A DNA stretch of 64,000 bases from Anodontia alba (GCA_964016985.1 OZ024828.1:4613701-4677700); one strand, 5' to 3'. Positions 1 through 11,447 are shown, counted from the stretch's first letter. Numbers and translations: made by a program. The notes: generated from the sequence alone by a model not told the origin.

Positions 1-400
1 TTTTTCCGTCCGTCCATCCCTCTGTCCGTGACACTATCTCCTCCTAAACCACTGGGCGGAATTTAACCAGATTTGCTACATGACCTCCTATCATTGTAAG
101 GGTGTGCGAGAGCAAGTCGATCCGTACGTGGGGATTTTGCGATGGCGTGACATCGACTCCTTGCTTGGCAAGTCGTTTAGTTATATGTTCTAGTTGTGGA
201 AGTTCCTATTTGTTGGCTCTTTCGGCATCAGAGAAAGACTGTGATCTGTAATTATGGCACTTCCTGAACTTCGTCAGAATTTTTTTTAACTGGATGTTCG
301 TTGCTGCTGATGAATCTATTTCCTGATGATGGTGAAGGCTGCCTATTGATAGGTGACTATGGTCAGCAACTGTCACAATAATCTAACACTTAATAATATC
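1..400. other. Unassigned sequence
   Basis: No gene or repeat family was recognised. The stretch lies just before a decayed family B element. Confidence 0.5.
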
Positions 401-1011
401 CAATAAAACTTCAATGACTCAAACACCGATGACTCGCTTTTCAGTCTCTAAGAAATTCTTCCAATATCTCAAGAAAATAAATATTTAGAGATATTTCAGA
501 GATACTTTTTATTTTATCATAAAATGTATGTTGTGTGTACACATTAGAATAGCCTCATTTTCAGAATCTTCCAATGAATACACTCAACATGCCATTATTT
601 TACAGAAAATAGGAAATTGTCCACATTTTCTTCATGACCTGGCGCTTTTATCATCACGAAAACATGCCTATATAATTTTGACCCCCTTAAACCCCACTTT
701 TATATAGTAAAACTCGGGTTTACAGGGGTATACATTATTTTTCTTATTTCTGCTCAAAAACATAGATTGTGGTACTCGTTAGAACCGCCTCGCCGAGGCG
801 GTTCAAACGAGTACCCACAATCTATGTTTTGAGCAGAAATATGAAAAATATCAGAGGTTTTTATCTGAAATTTTTCAGTTTTTGAAAGTGAAATTTTCTA
901 CATATTTGCATAGGCATGTTTTCGTAATGTAACCCTCAGCGGCTCGAAGTCCCCAAGTCTAAAACAAATTTCTATAATCCCATAGACGCTCGATCCATTG
1001 AAGTTTGACTC
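401..1011 (+). mobile_element. Family B pogo/Tigger-like MITE, split by a family A copy
   Basis: Same order of blocks as the intact family B copy at 40502-40851: a 'cgatgactcg' start, a central core like TGTGTACTCATTAGAAT, a 'gacctggc' block, and the end block 'taaccctcagcggctcgaa'. The outer left terminus is eroded (CAGTCGAAC is no longer legible). The right end reads gaagtttgactctata. A family A element (652-929) sits between 'cttttat' and 'taaccc'. Confidence 0.7.
652..929 (-). mobile_element. Family A hairpin element, copy 1 (family definition)
   Basis: Family A is defined here from about 28 copies. One end is CATTACGAAAACACGCCTAT followed by TCAAATATA. The other, read inward on the opposite strand, is CATCACGAAAACATGCCTAT followed by ATAATTTTGACCCCC. 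So the termini are inverted repeats of about 20 bp and the subterminal sequences differ. The centre is a near-perfect palindrome, with arms of about 45 bp running from ATTTCTGCTCAAAACATAG to TTAGAACCGCCT. No protein is encoded, so the family must be moved in trans if it moves at all. Plus orientation here means the TCAAATATA end comes first; this copy is reversed. It sits inside a family B element without a visible target duplication. Confidence 0.9.
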
Positions 1012-1756
1012 TATAGAACATAAGGAAATATCTTGCGTAAATCTGACCAGTTTATTGTCACAGAAATAGGAATTATCATTTCTACAATAAAGTACCAGCT
1101 ATACCTTCAGTTAGCATACACAGGAAAACTCATAGTGTCATAAGAATACATGAATTATGATATCATACTGGACACAGAAAGGAAAATAAATATAAGTAAT
1201 ACAATAAAATGAATCAATATTTACAGACTGACCTAATGAGATTTCTACAATCTCTTATCACCTGAACACAAACAAGTCTCAACTCTACTAGTTATCTGAA
1301 GCCAACCAACCCAGGACGTTCTTGAAAGCTGTGGCCGAATACATATTCTTTTTTTTTTTGTCCAAATCAACACATTTTCTCTTGGTTCAACGTGCATTGG
1401 TACATGTAAATATATAGAGACTATTCTTGCCTCTCACAGTGCTCATAGTCAGTATGCTCAGGCAAAACTGAAGCCGTTTCTGTTTATGATCGTGCATTCT
1501 TTTAATTGATCGGGCCTGAAAATTTGGACACCTTAACCCCAAACCTTACTTGTCCTAACTTTGAACAAATCCATTTGACTCTTAGTTCTACTGTTGGACG
1601 AGTGACTTCATGGGGCTACATCTTTTTCTCAGAACTGTCTGTCCGAATACTTGGGGTAAATAAGGTACTATTAACCAATTTATGCTGACTGGATTCTTCT
1701 ACCCAACTCTTTGGAAAGATCCCTCTACAGTCTATGGAGAGTCTGGTTTGTTTTAT
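1012..1756. other. Unassigned sequence
   Basis: No gene recognised. Contains a short T run near 1350. The segment near 1677-1700 ('accaatttatgctgactgg') resembles the outer arm of the family H elements at 19535 and 20150, so it may be a decayed hairpin-element end. Confidence 0.45.
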
Positions 1757-2035
1757 TTACACGAAAACACGCCTATATAATTTTGACCCCCTTAAACCCC
1801 ACTTAATATTGTAAAACTGCGGTTTACAGGGGTATACATTATTTTTCTTATTTCTGCTCAAAAGCATAGATTGTGGGTACTCGTTAGAACTACCTCACCG
1901 AGGCGGTTCTAACGGGTACCCACAATCTATGTTTTGAGCAGAAATATGAAGAATATCAGAATATTTTTATCTGAAAATTTTCATTTTTTGGTGGTAAAAG
2001 TTTCAGTATATTTGAATAGACATGTTTTCGTAATG
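1757..2035 (-). mobile_element. Family A hairpin element, copy 2
   Basis: Reverse-oriented copy. The left terminus is slightly eroded (TTTACACG instead of CATCACG) and the right ends in CGTAATG. The central palindrome is intact apart from a few substitutions. Confidence 0.85.
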
Positions 2036-2256
2036 TTATTCTTCTTTTACAGAAGTCTGTATTTTATGCAAACTGTAGATCCTAATCCTGAGAAGGTTCT
2101 TCTCTAAAAGGAAAATAATTTGCCCCAAAGGCGAGAAAATCTTTCCTCTTAGAATAGACCCCTTTTCAGAAGTAACTTGGTTTGCAGAAAAGCAAACAGG
2201 AAGTCACAAAAGTATCATCATTGGAAATGGAAGAAGATATACCTAATGTTTCTAGT

Positions 2257-2413
2257 CGCTTTAAAGACAGCATCAAGATGACCAAAGCGCTTTAAGGACA
2301 GCACCAAGATGACCAAAGCGCTTTAAGGACAGCACCAAGATGACCAAAGCGCACTGAGGACAGCACCAAGATGACCAAAGCTCTTTAAGGACAGCACCAA
2401 GATGACCAAAGCG
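2257..2413. repeat. 31-bp tandem repeat
   Basis: Five consecutive units of a 31-bp motif with the core GGACAGCACCAAGATGACC. Units differ by a few substitutions (for example 'gcactgagg' in the fourth). All frames are interrupted nearby, so it is not treated as coding. Confidence 0.9.
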
Positions 2414-2573
2414 ATTCTCAAATGTGACAAACAACGATAATGCCATCGAGATCTATATGACAGTCCCGTACATTTAAGGTACGAGGAGGCACTCGTAATA
2501 GCAGAGACTTTTGACCTGAAATACCGTTATCTTTTAGTCCTCCGTCAACGCCATTTTGCCATTAACCTGCCTA

Positions 2574-2763
2574 TTTTACCCTTGTCCTGCTGAATAAATT
2601 GTCACACCCATTTCTAATTTTCAGCCGATTAGATATAAATCCACATACTTAATAGCAAACAGTGCAGATCCAAATCAGTTGGCTTCTTCAGAAGCCAACT
2701 GATCTGGATCTACACAGTTTACAAAGGCAGGAGATATCCGGATTCAGCAGGACTAGGGTTAAA
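2574..2763. repeat. Family H hairpin element (GAAGCCAA tip)
   Basis: Inner hairpin 2655-2722 has the arms GCAAACAGTGCAGATCC and GGATCTACACAGTTTAC around the tip TTGGCTTC-TTCA-GAAGCCAA. Outer inverted arms read CCTTGTCCTGCTGAAT on the left and ATTCAGCAGGACTAGGG on the right. A second copy with the same tip is at 51371-51568. Confidence 0.75.
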
Positions 2764-3430
2764 TTTGTAAGGTACTTGGGAAGCCTACCAGCCTGTATAT
2801 TTAAAGTCGATCCCCTGTTCTTGTTATTGTATATGCGTCTTTTGTGAATGCTGCAAGCAATGCATTCTTTTTCCGCACGTCATAAGGGAACAGTGTTTTC
2901 TCATGTTTGGTTAACAGGAAGGTCTTCAATATCATTATACTCTCCGCAAACTAAATTGTACTTGTGTGTGTTTTAGGGTGTGTGGGGGAGGGGGTATGAT
3001 TAAAATTGTCCTTTTGACGTTTTATTTTATCACCCTTCGCGTCATCATTTGAATAAAACATACAAATTTACAGGTTGTTTACCTCTAAAAGTTTTTTTTA
3101 TTCATCGACTGACGCAATTTATAACCTGCTGTTTTTATTTTAAATATCCAGTAAACAGTTCTTTTGCATGCCGCGACTCAGTTGTGCCACAGCTCAGAAT
3201 GTTAACACATCTTTGTTAGATGAATACTTCTTAGCCATAGATCTAGATAGGCATTTTTTTAAACAATCACAGCTCTTAGAGCACTGGTGGGTCGATTGGC
3301 TCTGAGTGTTGGCTGGGAAAATGGTCCCATAGGAAAGATTTTGATTATTATCTACATTAAGACTGATTTAGGAAGCAAAATGATTGCAAGATGTAAAACA
3401 CAAATTGAAAAACTGGTTTAAAAACTGCAA
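2764..3430. other. Unassigned sequence
   Basis: No gene or repeat family recognised. Includes a G-rich patch near 2980. Confidence 0.5.
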
Positions 3431-3476
3431 ATAATAATAATAATAATAATAAAAATAATAATAACAATAACAATAA
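3429..3476. repeat. (AAT)n-rich simple repeat
   Basis: Short run of ATA/AAT triplets grading into AAC-containing units. Confidence 0.9.
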
Positions 3477-3498
3477 AATCTAAAAAAATCGCCTAATA

Positions 3499-3837
3499 CA
3501 GTCAACCCTCTTTATACTGACTCTCGATACAAAGACACAATTCGTTATAATGACAATTTGAATGTCTCGAAACCTTCGTTCAAGAGGTGATGGTTAATGA
3601 GAGATTATGCAAGCATATTGCATTAAAACTTCAAACAACATATAGTTTGGATATTTGTTAGAAATGCCTCACTGAGACGATTCTAACAAATATTCAAAAC
3701 ATGTTCTATGAGGAAATAAAAATAAAACAAGGTCTTTCTTACATATCATTCTGTCCATTAAGGATTCTTTACAACAAATTCATTTAAATGGCAACATCTT
3801 TGGGAACAAATGTTGTCGTTGTAACGAGGGTTCACTG
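3499..3837 (+). mobile_element. Family C Tigger-like MITE
   Basis: Terminal inverted repeats CAGTCAACCCTC and GAGGGTTCACTG, flanked on both sides by TA (3497-3498 and 3838-3839). CAGT...ACTG termini with a TA duplication are typical of the pogo/Tigger branch of Tc1/mariner elements. The centre holds a hairpin GGATATTTGTTAGAAATGCC / GACGATTCTAACAAATATTC, related to the cores of families A and B. Non-coding. Confidence 0.8.
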
Positions 3838-4049
3838 TAATATAGACCTTAACAGACTCCTGTTTTCACTATATGTTATGGGAGCACATAGGGTCACATA
3901 TTTCATAGACATGTCAAAGTAATGTTGAGAAAATTTGACTTATGACATGCCCCTTATGAGTAGACTTGGATTAGTCTGATCGTCTTAATTGTTCCTTGTT
4001 CGGCTGGAGAAGCATTTAATCCTTAGCTACATGTATCTCAGGGCGTACA
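3838..4049. other. Unassigned sequence
   Basis: No gene or repeat family recognised. Confidence 0.5.
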
Positions 4050-4110
4050 ACAGCAATAACTCCGATCCGACTGCGTGAATAAGCAGGCCGATCGGAATCG
4101 TCGCTGGACG
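4050..4110. repeat. Degenerate family I hairpin
   Basis: Inverted arms CCGATCCGACTGCG and GCAGGCCGATCGG around 'tgaataa', in the style of the better-preserved family I hairpins at 34594 and 42036. Confidence 0.5.
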
Positions 4111-4404
4111 TATATGTCATAAGGTACCTTTTCCAACTTTGTGGCACATTTAGTTCTGTCCAAGGATGACTGTTTAATAAACACGCCTGTTGGATAAAGT
4201 AAAAGGTTATTAAAATGTCATAAATATGATATTAATTTAGTCAGATTTGGTGTGAATTAGACGTTTTCTTTTCTGATTTCATGCAAATATTTCATGCAAG
4301 CATGTAAGTTGGTTTCTTTACTTTGTGCCCAATCTTTAATCCTTCCTCTTCACACGTAAATAATGACTTTCTTATGACTTGAGTTCGCACGGTACTGAAA
4401 TGGC
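4111..4404. other. Unassigned sequence
   Basis: No gene or repeat family recognised. Confidence 0.5.
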
Positions 4405-4625
4405 ACAAACTAACCTCTGCCACTCTCTGGACAAACTCAGCAGACGACAAATTGGTGGTATAGTTTTTATTTTCCCCAGAAAACAGGATTTAACATTTAA
4501 TGAACTTTATCTGCATTGAAGACATTTTGCTTGAAATGTCAAATCCCGTTTCATTGGAAAAATACGAAAACATATTGCAAAATGTCGTCTGCTGAAAAAT
4601 TTATCCAGAAGGCTAAGCGTTAAAA
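4405..4625. repeat. Family E palindromic element, copy 1
   Basis: Family E is essentially one large palindrome. Outer arms run from TTAACGCTTAGCACTCTGGG through AGCAGACGACA, then CCAGAAAACAGGATTTGACA, to a tip near GACAATTTGCATGAAAT, and back. This copy is diverged in the tip but keeps CAGCAGACGACAAATT on the left and TGTCGTCTGCTGAA...GCTAAGCGTTAA on the right. Confidence 0.75.
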
Positions 4626-4687
4626 TTTCATACTGAATAGACACTTTGCGCATCTAAGTCATACCAAAGCATAAAATGTTCATTTTA

Positions 4688-4920
4688 ACTTAAAATTACC
4701 CTTAACAATTTTACCTGTAGCACTCTTTGCGTAAAATCTGCAGACGGCAGCTTGGTGTTAAATATGGTTTGACATTTCATGCACGTTTTCTTTCTAGGGA
4801 AACAATTTGCACTGCACTAAAAAACAAACACTATTATCTGAAAAAAAAAAAAAAAAAAAAAAAAACGAAAATTAAATAAAATGGTATCTGCTGCTTCTTA
4901 AATTTAGCAGGTTCAAGGTC
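4688..4920. repeat. Family E element, copy 2 (decayed)
   Basis: Left half legible (TAGCACTCTTTGCGTAAAAT, CTGCAGACGGCA, GACATTTCATGCA). The right half is interrupted by an A run at 4843-4866. Confidence 0.55.
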
Positions 4921-5290
4921 AAGGCTGACGACATAGTGACCGTTTCTGTGGCCTAAAGGAGGTAAAGAGGCGTTCGCTTACACGTGCCTTATGTTAGCCA
5001 TATATTTTACCAATACGTGAAAGCTGACAGACATACTGCGCATCCGCAGTCTTATCAAGCTATTCGCTTGTTCGCAGTGAACATTTTGTCGATCTCCGAG
5101 CAGGAAAGACACTAGACAGATTGCAGGGATACACAGGACGTCCAGTATCCTTTCTTCGATATCCTGCTCAAGTGTCAACCCTGTGTATCTTTATGGAATA
5201 TTTTCTCTATGTTTAATAAGAAGCAGACAAAAATAAAGCACTGTGATTTATTTTCTTGTCTTTTGTTTGAAACCTTTTAGGTGGACCATT
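4921..5290. other. Unassigned sequence with a weak family I remnant
   Basis: The segment 5030-5090 ('ctgcgcatccgcagtcttatcaagc') resembles the tip of a family I hairpin. No coding potential was recognised. Confidence 0.4.
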
Positions 5291-6885
5291 TTACCCCAAA
5301 GAATTATGTGAAACACATCCTTTCTGATGAGGCCAACTATGTATCACCCTTTCTGATAAGGCCAGATATATGTCAGACTCGCCCTTCCTGAAAAAAAGGG
5401 AAGAGAAAAGTCCAGGGAGTGCCATTATCATAAACTGCAGCCCTTCCCAGACCCCAAGAGGAAGAGGAAACCGACAAATCCAAACAAGCACAATAAAGCC
5501 TGTAATGTATCGAACACACCCTTTCTGATTAGACCATCTTTGTGCCAAATACACCCTTTCTGATGAAGCCAGCTATGAGTCAAACACACCCTTTCTGATG
5601 AGGCAAGCTATGTATCAAGCAGACCCTTTCCAATGAGGCCAGCTCCGTGTCCCTTTTGATAGGGTCAGCTATATGTCAAACACACCTTCCCTGATGAGGC
5701 CAGCTATTAGTTAAACACATCCTTTCTGTCGAGGCCAGCTATGTATCAAACACATCTTTTCTGATGAGGCCAGTTATGTGTCAAACACATTCTGTCTGAT
5801 CATCCCAGCTTTGTGTAAAACATATCTTTTCTGATGAAGTCAAACACATCCTCTCTGATCATTCCAGCTTTGTGTCAAACACATTTTTTCTGATGAGGCC
5901 AGCTATGTGTCAAACACATCCTTTTTTATCATTCCAGCTATGAGTCAAACACATCCTTTCTGATGAGGCCAGCTATGAGTCTAACACAACCTTTCTGATC
6001 ATTCTAGTGTTGTGTCAAACACACCCTTTCTGAGGAGGCCAGCTTTGTGTCAAACACATCGTTTCTGATCATTCCAGCTTTGTGTCAAACACACCCCTTC
6101 TGATGAGTTTAGTTATGAGCGAAACACATCTTTTTTCGATGAGGCCAGCTATGTATCAAACACATCCTAGTTTATGAGGCTAGCTATGTGCCAAACATAC
6201 CCTTTCTGATGATACCTATATGTCCTTTCGGGTGAGACCAGCTATGAGTCAAGCACAACCTTTATGATAAGGCTAGATATGTGTCAAACATACTCTTTCT
6301 GATTAGGCCAGCTATATGTCTTTTCTGATTAGGCCAGCTTTGTGTAAAACACACCCTCTCTGATGAGGTCAGCTATGAGTCAAATACATCCTTTCTGGTG
6401 TGGCCAGGTATATAGCAAACACATTCTTTCTGATGAGGCCAGCTACATGTCAAACTCATCCTTTCTGATGAGACTAGCTATGTGCCAAACATACCCTTTC
6501 TGATGGGACTAGCTATGTGCCAAACATACCCTTTCTGATAAAGCCAGCTATGTGTCAAACACACCCTTTCTGATGAGACTAGCTATGTTGAACGTTAAGA
6601 GTCTGGCTAGCTCAAACTCTTTCTAATGAGCCCAGCTAATGTGTATTATTTTCTGAATGGGCCATCTATGTGTAAAACACATTCTTTATGATAAGACCAG
6701 CTGTATGCCAAACACACCCTTTCTGATGAAACCAGCTATATATGTGTGCCAAACACACCCTTTCTGATGGGACCACCTATGTGTCAAACATACCCTTTCT
6801 GATGGGACCAGCTATGTGTCAAACATGCCCTTTCTGATGAGACTGGCTATGTTGAATGTTTAGAGTCTGGCTAACTTAATGAAAC
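5291..6885. repeat. 35-bp minisatellite array
   Basis: About 40 diverged units with the consensus pieces CCTTTCTGATGAGGCCAGC and TATGTGTCAAACACA, period about 35 bp with small indels. Some units share diagnostic variants (TGATGGGACCAGC, GCCAAACATACCC near 6480-6530 and 6770-6830), suggesting local higher-order amplification. Open frames crossing it are a by-product of the period. Confidence 0.92.
5385..5510 (-). repeat. Family N repeat fragment captured in the minisatellite
   Basis: The segment containing 'aagagaaaagtccaggg' and 'cccagaccccaagagga' matches the minus-strand N copy at 56690-56790 and interrupts the 35-bp array. Confidence 0.75.
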
Positions 6886-7289
6886 ATTCCTGTATATCCA
6901 ATGTGTGAAGCCGTATTCATTTCCAGTAAATTAAATTAAATTGAATCAAATCAAATCAAACTACATAAAATAAAATAAAGTAAAATAAATAAATAAATAA
7001 TCGGTTCACACATAACTACAACTGGGTTCTGAAAGCTTGATCTGGGATTGTTTCTGTTTTTTAGCACGATATTTCAGCAATAAAGAAAACTTTAAATACA
7101 TTTTTGCTTAAGCTTTACAACTTTTCAAGTTTTGGCATTTTCGAATCCCATTTGTATATTGGTTGCTACTTATCAACTGTTGATCGTGGAAAGATACATG
7201 TATGTGAAGAAAAACAAATAAAATATATTTAAACTAAGCATTACAGAAAAAGTATAGTTTTAAAGGGAACCGCAAAGTTGTTGAAGAAT
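6886..7289. other. Low-complexity and unassigned sequence
   Basis: 6929-7002 is an AAATT/AAATC/AAATA low-complexity run. The rest shows no recognised gene or repeat. Confidence 0.6.
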
Positions 7290-7640
7290 ATATCTGCGAT
7301 GAGAGACCTTGGCAAATAATGCATTTTGATGTATCAAAGTCAGACAATAACCCAGGAAGTTAGAGACGTTTAAAGGTTTCAAAACCATTATAAAGGGCGA
7401 CGCCATTTTGAATATTTGATGAGTTTCTAAAGATATCAAAATATTTAATAAAATTTTCTTTCTAATTAAAATTAATGAGGATTACAAGCAAAATGCATAA
7501 ATGCCCTGAAAAGAAGCTATATATACAAATATAGAGGTAGAATATTGTTGCAAATTTTATTTATTTATTTGCATATTTAATTAAGGCTTTATGACGTCAT
7601 AAACCTCCATTAAATATTAAAAATAGCGGCACCCATAAAA
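7290..7640. mobile_element. Family M element with long inverted termini, copy 1
   Basis: Inverted ends GACGCCATTTTGAATATTTG (from 7400) and TAAATATTAAAAATAGCGGC (to 7630). A related copy at 22700-23215 has the same GCCATTTTGAATATTT ends and 'atgacgtcataaa' internally. Non-coding, AT-rich. The outer limits are approximate. Confidence 0.6.
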
Positions 7641-7653
7641 ACAATTTTAATCC

Positions 7654-7892
7654 TTAAACTGCTAATCACAACAATTGTCGTGTGCTTTGTCATCTGTTTT
7701 TGATTTTAAAAGTCATTTTTCAAACAGTGTGAACCCAGATCAGACTGCTCCTCTAGGAGTAATCTGATCAGGGTCCACACTGTTTGCCTGTATGCAAAAA
7801 TAGGTTTGAAAAGTTTGCAAGAATACTCGGCAGACGACATAAACAGACGCCATTTTCAGATGCAGGTTTTTTTTGGCATTTTAAGAGTTAAC
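7654..7892. mobile_element. Family G composite hairpin element, copy 1
   Basis: Outer arms (CTTAAACTGCTAATCACAAC, later GCAGACGACATAAACAGACG and GGCATTTTAAGAGTTAA) are E/F-like. The inner hairpin (CAAACAGTGTGAACCCAGAT...ATCAGGGTCCACACTGTTTG) is of the H type. Copy 2 is at 11493-11717. Confidence 0.75.
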
Positions 7893-8177
7893 ATCTTGAA
7901 ACCTTAGTAACTAATTTATTTTTCATCCAATTTTGACCACTTTTTGCATCAAAATTCACGGTTTGTCAGGATCTTGTTTTTTTTTTTTTTTTTTTTTCAT
8001 ATTCTCCACCAACATTGTTTTTCAATTGAAGGCTGTCAATTTTTCATAACGAGATTGGACGTACATGGTTATAAAGGCTTATCCCGTCTTCAATTACAGA
8101 CTTTTTCATATATCAACAGTTATGACTACACTTTAATAACCCATGAGGCTTCAAGGTGTTTTATTGCCGCCAAATGA
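7893..8177. other. Unassigned sequence with a T run
   Basis: T homopolymer at about 7977-7998. No recognised gene. Confidence 0.55.
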
Positions 8178-8392
8178 CTTTTACCTCTCACCTGCTGAAT
8201 TTTAAAGACCAGCAGTCGACATTTTAAAATGTTTCTAATATTTTTGCCAGAAAACGGGCTTTGGCATTTCAATCAAATCATCTCTTTTGGAACTGATTTG
8301 AAGTAAATGCCAAACCCTACTTTGTGGCAAATATAGCAAACTTATTGCCCATTTGTCGTCTGCACATTTTACTTAGAGAACGCTAAAGTTAA
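8178..8392. repeat. Family E element, copy 3 (diverged)
   Basis: Inverted pieces CCAGAAAACGGGCTTTGGCA and TGCCAAACCCTACTTTGTGG around the tip, flanked by GCAGTCGACATTTT and ATTTGTCGTCTGC. Confidence 0.6.
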
Positions 8393-8831
8393 AAATAGCG
8401 ATATTTATTATAAAGCAACTTAATAAATATCAGTGTCTTTTCTGACTTATAGTTCTGTTAAACAGGATTTGGGATTCAAATTGTCCCGTGTGTCAATTCC
8501 CGTAGCTTCGCTCCGTCCCACAATAGACCCCTTGTATAGCCCGTATTATGTGGTAGAGCAACTTAAACCCAATATCATTTGAAACTCTCTGGAGCGAAGG
8601 ACTATAAATTAAAATGCATTCAATATGGAGATTCATTATCAATGAAAATATTTACAATTTGAATGAAGATGTTCATTTCTATATTTGATGAAATTCATAT
8701 CGTCTGATGCGTATACTCGCTTAGATGCCTTGATTTCGGACTGTGCATGGACAGCAAAGGCATACAAATTAATTTAAGAAGTCGGTCATGGGTCTTTATT
8801 TTCCACCTTATATTTACAACAGAATCTGGAC
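8393..8831. other. Unassigned sequence
   Basis: No gene or repeat family recognised. Confidence 0.5.
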
Positions 8832-9112
8832 CATTACGAAAACACGCCTATTCGAATATATTGAAAATTTCAGCACCAAAAACTTAAAGTTTTCAGATAA
8901 AAATTCTGATTTTGTTTTCATATTTCTGCTCAAAAACATAGATTGTGGGTACTTGTTAGAACCGCCTCAGCGAGGCGGTTCTAACGAGTACCCACAATCT
9001 ATGTTTTTGAGCAGAAATAAGAAAAATAATGTATATCCCTGTAGACCCCAGTTTTATTATATAAAAATGGGATTGAAGGGGATCAAAATTATATAGGCAT
9101 GTTTTCGTGATG
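8832..9112 (+). mobile_element. Family A hairpin element, copy 3
   Basis: Well-preserved forward copy from CATTACGAAAACACGCC to GGCATGTTTTCGTGATG, with a near-perfect central palindrome around GAACCGCCTCAGCGAGGCGG. Flanks 'tggac' and 'cgtcgg' show no duplication. Confidence 0.92.
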
Positions 9113-9166
9113 CGTCGGTTTGCGTCTGACTATTGGTGTCTGCGGTCGGGCCCATCGCGATCCAAC

Positions 9167-9189
9167 GTGTGTGTGTGTGTGTGTGTGTT
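9167..9189. repeat. (GT)n microsatellite
   Basis: About 11 uninterrupted GT units. Confidence 0.95.
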
Positions 9190-9298
9190 TTCTGGAACTG
9201 AGCTCTCTACTGTGTTTTACTGCACTTTTGTGATTAATTGCATTTTACAGTGGTATTTCACTGATGAAGTAGAGGACCCTAAGCAGACCGAACACATA

Positions 9299-9652
9299 CA
9301 GTCTAACCTCAGTGGCTCGAACAGCCTTGGGACCATGAAAATTTGTTCAAGATATGGGTTGTTCGAGCCACTGAGGGTTAATCATAGCGTCAGGTCAGGA
9401 AGCAAATGACAATAATTTAGGGGAAATCTTTTCGATATTCTTCACAATAATGGTGTGAGTGTACTCATTAGAATCGCCTCGATAAAGCGATTCTAATGAG
9501 TACGCACAACATACAATTTCAGAATGAAACGCGAAAATTTCCGTTAATATTTGTTTACTTGAGTTTTCGGAAGAATTTCCTAGGGACTCAAAAACGAGTT
9601 CGAATTAGCCAGGGTTAACAAGTCATCGGAGTTCGATTGAGGTTCGATTGCA
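9299..9652 (-). mobile_element. Family B pogo/Tigger-like MITE, copy 2
   Basis: Left end TACAGTCTAACCTCAGTGGC with TA at 9297-9298. Right end GAGGTTCGATTG. Internal blocks are the reverse of the copy at 40502-40851, including 'gttaatcatagcgtcaggtcag' and a hairpin core GTACTCATTAGAATCGCC / GCGATTCTAATGAGTAC. Confidence 0.8.
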
Positions 9653-10405
9653 TTTATAATATCACGTTTCGAATATCTACTCTGCTTTCGACATCTTTCA
9701 GAAAGTCGTTTTTTTTTTTTTTTTTTGCGAGACGCTTTTCTCAGAAGAAGTAACGATTCGATGCAAAACCTTTTGTTAGTAACTACATACGCGCAAAAAG
9801 TTTTATTCTATTCAGTGATTAAAAAAATCGAAATTTTCCATTTTCCCGTAGTAAAAATGGCTGCAAATTATGCGAAAATCAACAGGGTAGGTAGTTTGGG
9901 AGCGTGTTTTCAAAAAGTTCCACACGTTCAAAATTTCTGAAACTTTCACAATATTGTTATGGAACATTAATAATTAAAAATCTATTATAGAAATTGCATT
10001 ACCATAAATATTTGAAAACAAAGCCTAGAAATAGAAAAGACAAATGCTTCCTTATAAGATATGGTCAGCCAGAACAGAGCATTTACATTTAGAATAAATC
10101 GCAAAGCGAAATTGTCTTTCCATAGATTGTCGAAAGGACAGTAGGTTCTGTATCTCTGTTGAAGGCTTCATACTCGAAACAGAGATTCTGTCGGGGTTTT
10201 TCTCAGACAACAACAGCATTTGCATGGTTGAAGCCATTATAGAAAGACACGAACATCAGGCTTGTCTTTTAGAAAAACTGAAGCGCTCCCTTGTCACACC
10301 CTCCCATCAACCTTTTTATGCTTGTGAGGATGGACAATTATTATAGAGTTGTATGCTTGTGCGTCTTGGGACGTTGATTGTAGAACTCGAGAAAGAATGT
10401 AGGCT
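9653..10405. other. Unassigned sequence
   Basis: T run at 9711-9726. No recognised gene. Open frames of 60 to 70 codons here look unconstrained. Confidence 0.5.
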
Positions 10406-10575
10406 CAACCCTTTCAATCCTGAGTTTCTGAAGTAGACCCTTCCATTTGACTTTGGACACGTCGGTTTTTTGTCGGTAGGGTGTCAGTCGTAAATCAAGA
10501 ACAGAATGGCAAACAGTGTCGATCCAGATGAGACGGCTCATTATGAGCCGTCTCATCTGGATCTACATTGTTTGC
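10406..10575. repeat. Family H hairpin element (GAGACGGCTC tip)
   Basis: Inner hairpin 10509-10575 has arms GCAAACAGTGTCGATCCAGA and TCTGGATCTACATTGTTTGC around the perfect tip GAGACGGCTC-ATTAT-GAGCCGTCTC. The outer block 'caaccctttcaatcctgag' recurs at 53252. Confidence 0.8.
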
Positions 10576-10935
10576 AAAAGTATCTTCGGACTGCTTCTGA
10601 CAATCAAAAAAGCATAGCTTAGAATTTATCAAAACTTCTTTTATGTACACTAAGCCTTTTTTATCTTCGACAATTATCTTTTTAGAGGATACTTCTTGCT
10701 TCTCCTGTTATAGTTTTCCTTAAAAAATAACAGACCATATATATGAACGTTAGGATAAGTTCAAATTGTCTTTCAATAGGTACTACAATTTCAAATTAGG
10801 TTTATGTACGTATCTATCTTGAGGCAATTTACAACTTATGGGCGTGGCTAAGAGATTAATTTCAAATTAAAGTTCGTCCATGAACAAAGATGTATTGACA
10901 GGAATCTCACCATTTTATCGGAACATGAACAATAA
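10576..10935. other. Unassigned sequence
   Basis: No gene or repeat family recognised. Confidence 0.5.
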
Positions 10936-11150
10936 AGTTTAGCACTCTGGGTAAAATTTTCAGCAGACTACATTGTGAAATATTTTTCTTATTTTTCCCA
11001 AACAGGATATGACATTTCATGCAAATTGTCACAGTTTAATTGTCTCCATTGGAGACAATTTTCATGAAATGTCGAATCCTGTTTTCTGGGAAAAATAAGA
11101 AAAATATCAATTTGTCGTCTGCTGAATTAGCCTAGAGTCGAAAGGTTAAA
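10936..11150. repeat. Family E palindromic element, copy 4
   Basis: Well-preserved palindrome. Left arm TTTAGCACTCTGGGTAAAAT and CAGCAGACTACA, right arm TTGTCGTCTGCTGAA. The tip is AATTGTCTCCATTGGAGACAATT. Confidence 0.85.
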
Positions 11151-11404
11151 GTACCTTCAATTCCGTGAATGTCTTCCAGCTATGTTTGAGATACCGCACA
11201 CCTCAAAGGACTTCTTTCTAAAGATTAATGTGTGATGACTGTATCAATATGTATATAAACTATTTAACACTCTAATTGTGGAATAAATACTTTAACAAGA
11301 ATTTTGTCAATAACGAAGTGTTTATCAAAGAGTATGACTGGAATACAGGAGTACTCCTAAATAGTCATATCACTGTAAAGAATGCACAAAAAAAATGGAA
11401 AGTC
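11151..11404. other. Unassigned sequence
   Basis: No gene or repeat family recognised. Confidence 0.5.
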
Positions 11405-11407
11405 TAA

Positions 11408-11447
<40 letters not shown>

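Noticed and set aside
652..929. Family A as a Helitron/Helentron (also no target duplication)
   Set aside because: Helitrons start with TC and end with CTRR and a small 3' hairpin, without matching TIRs. Family A has symmetrical 20-bp ends and a central long palindrome. A distant Helentron-like origin is not excluded.
5291..6885. Could the regular repeats be a CRISPR array?
   Set aside because: The 35-bp units are contiguous and diverged, with no unique spacers between conserved repeats, and the genome is eukaryotic.
8788..9096. Open frames of about 100 codons across family A copies (also 17441, 23465, 29762, 42900)
   Set aside because: They arise because the palindromic core is open in several frames. 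Frames differ between copies and the product has no domain.
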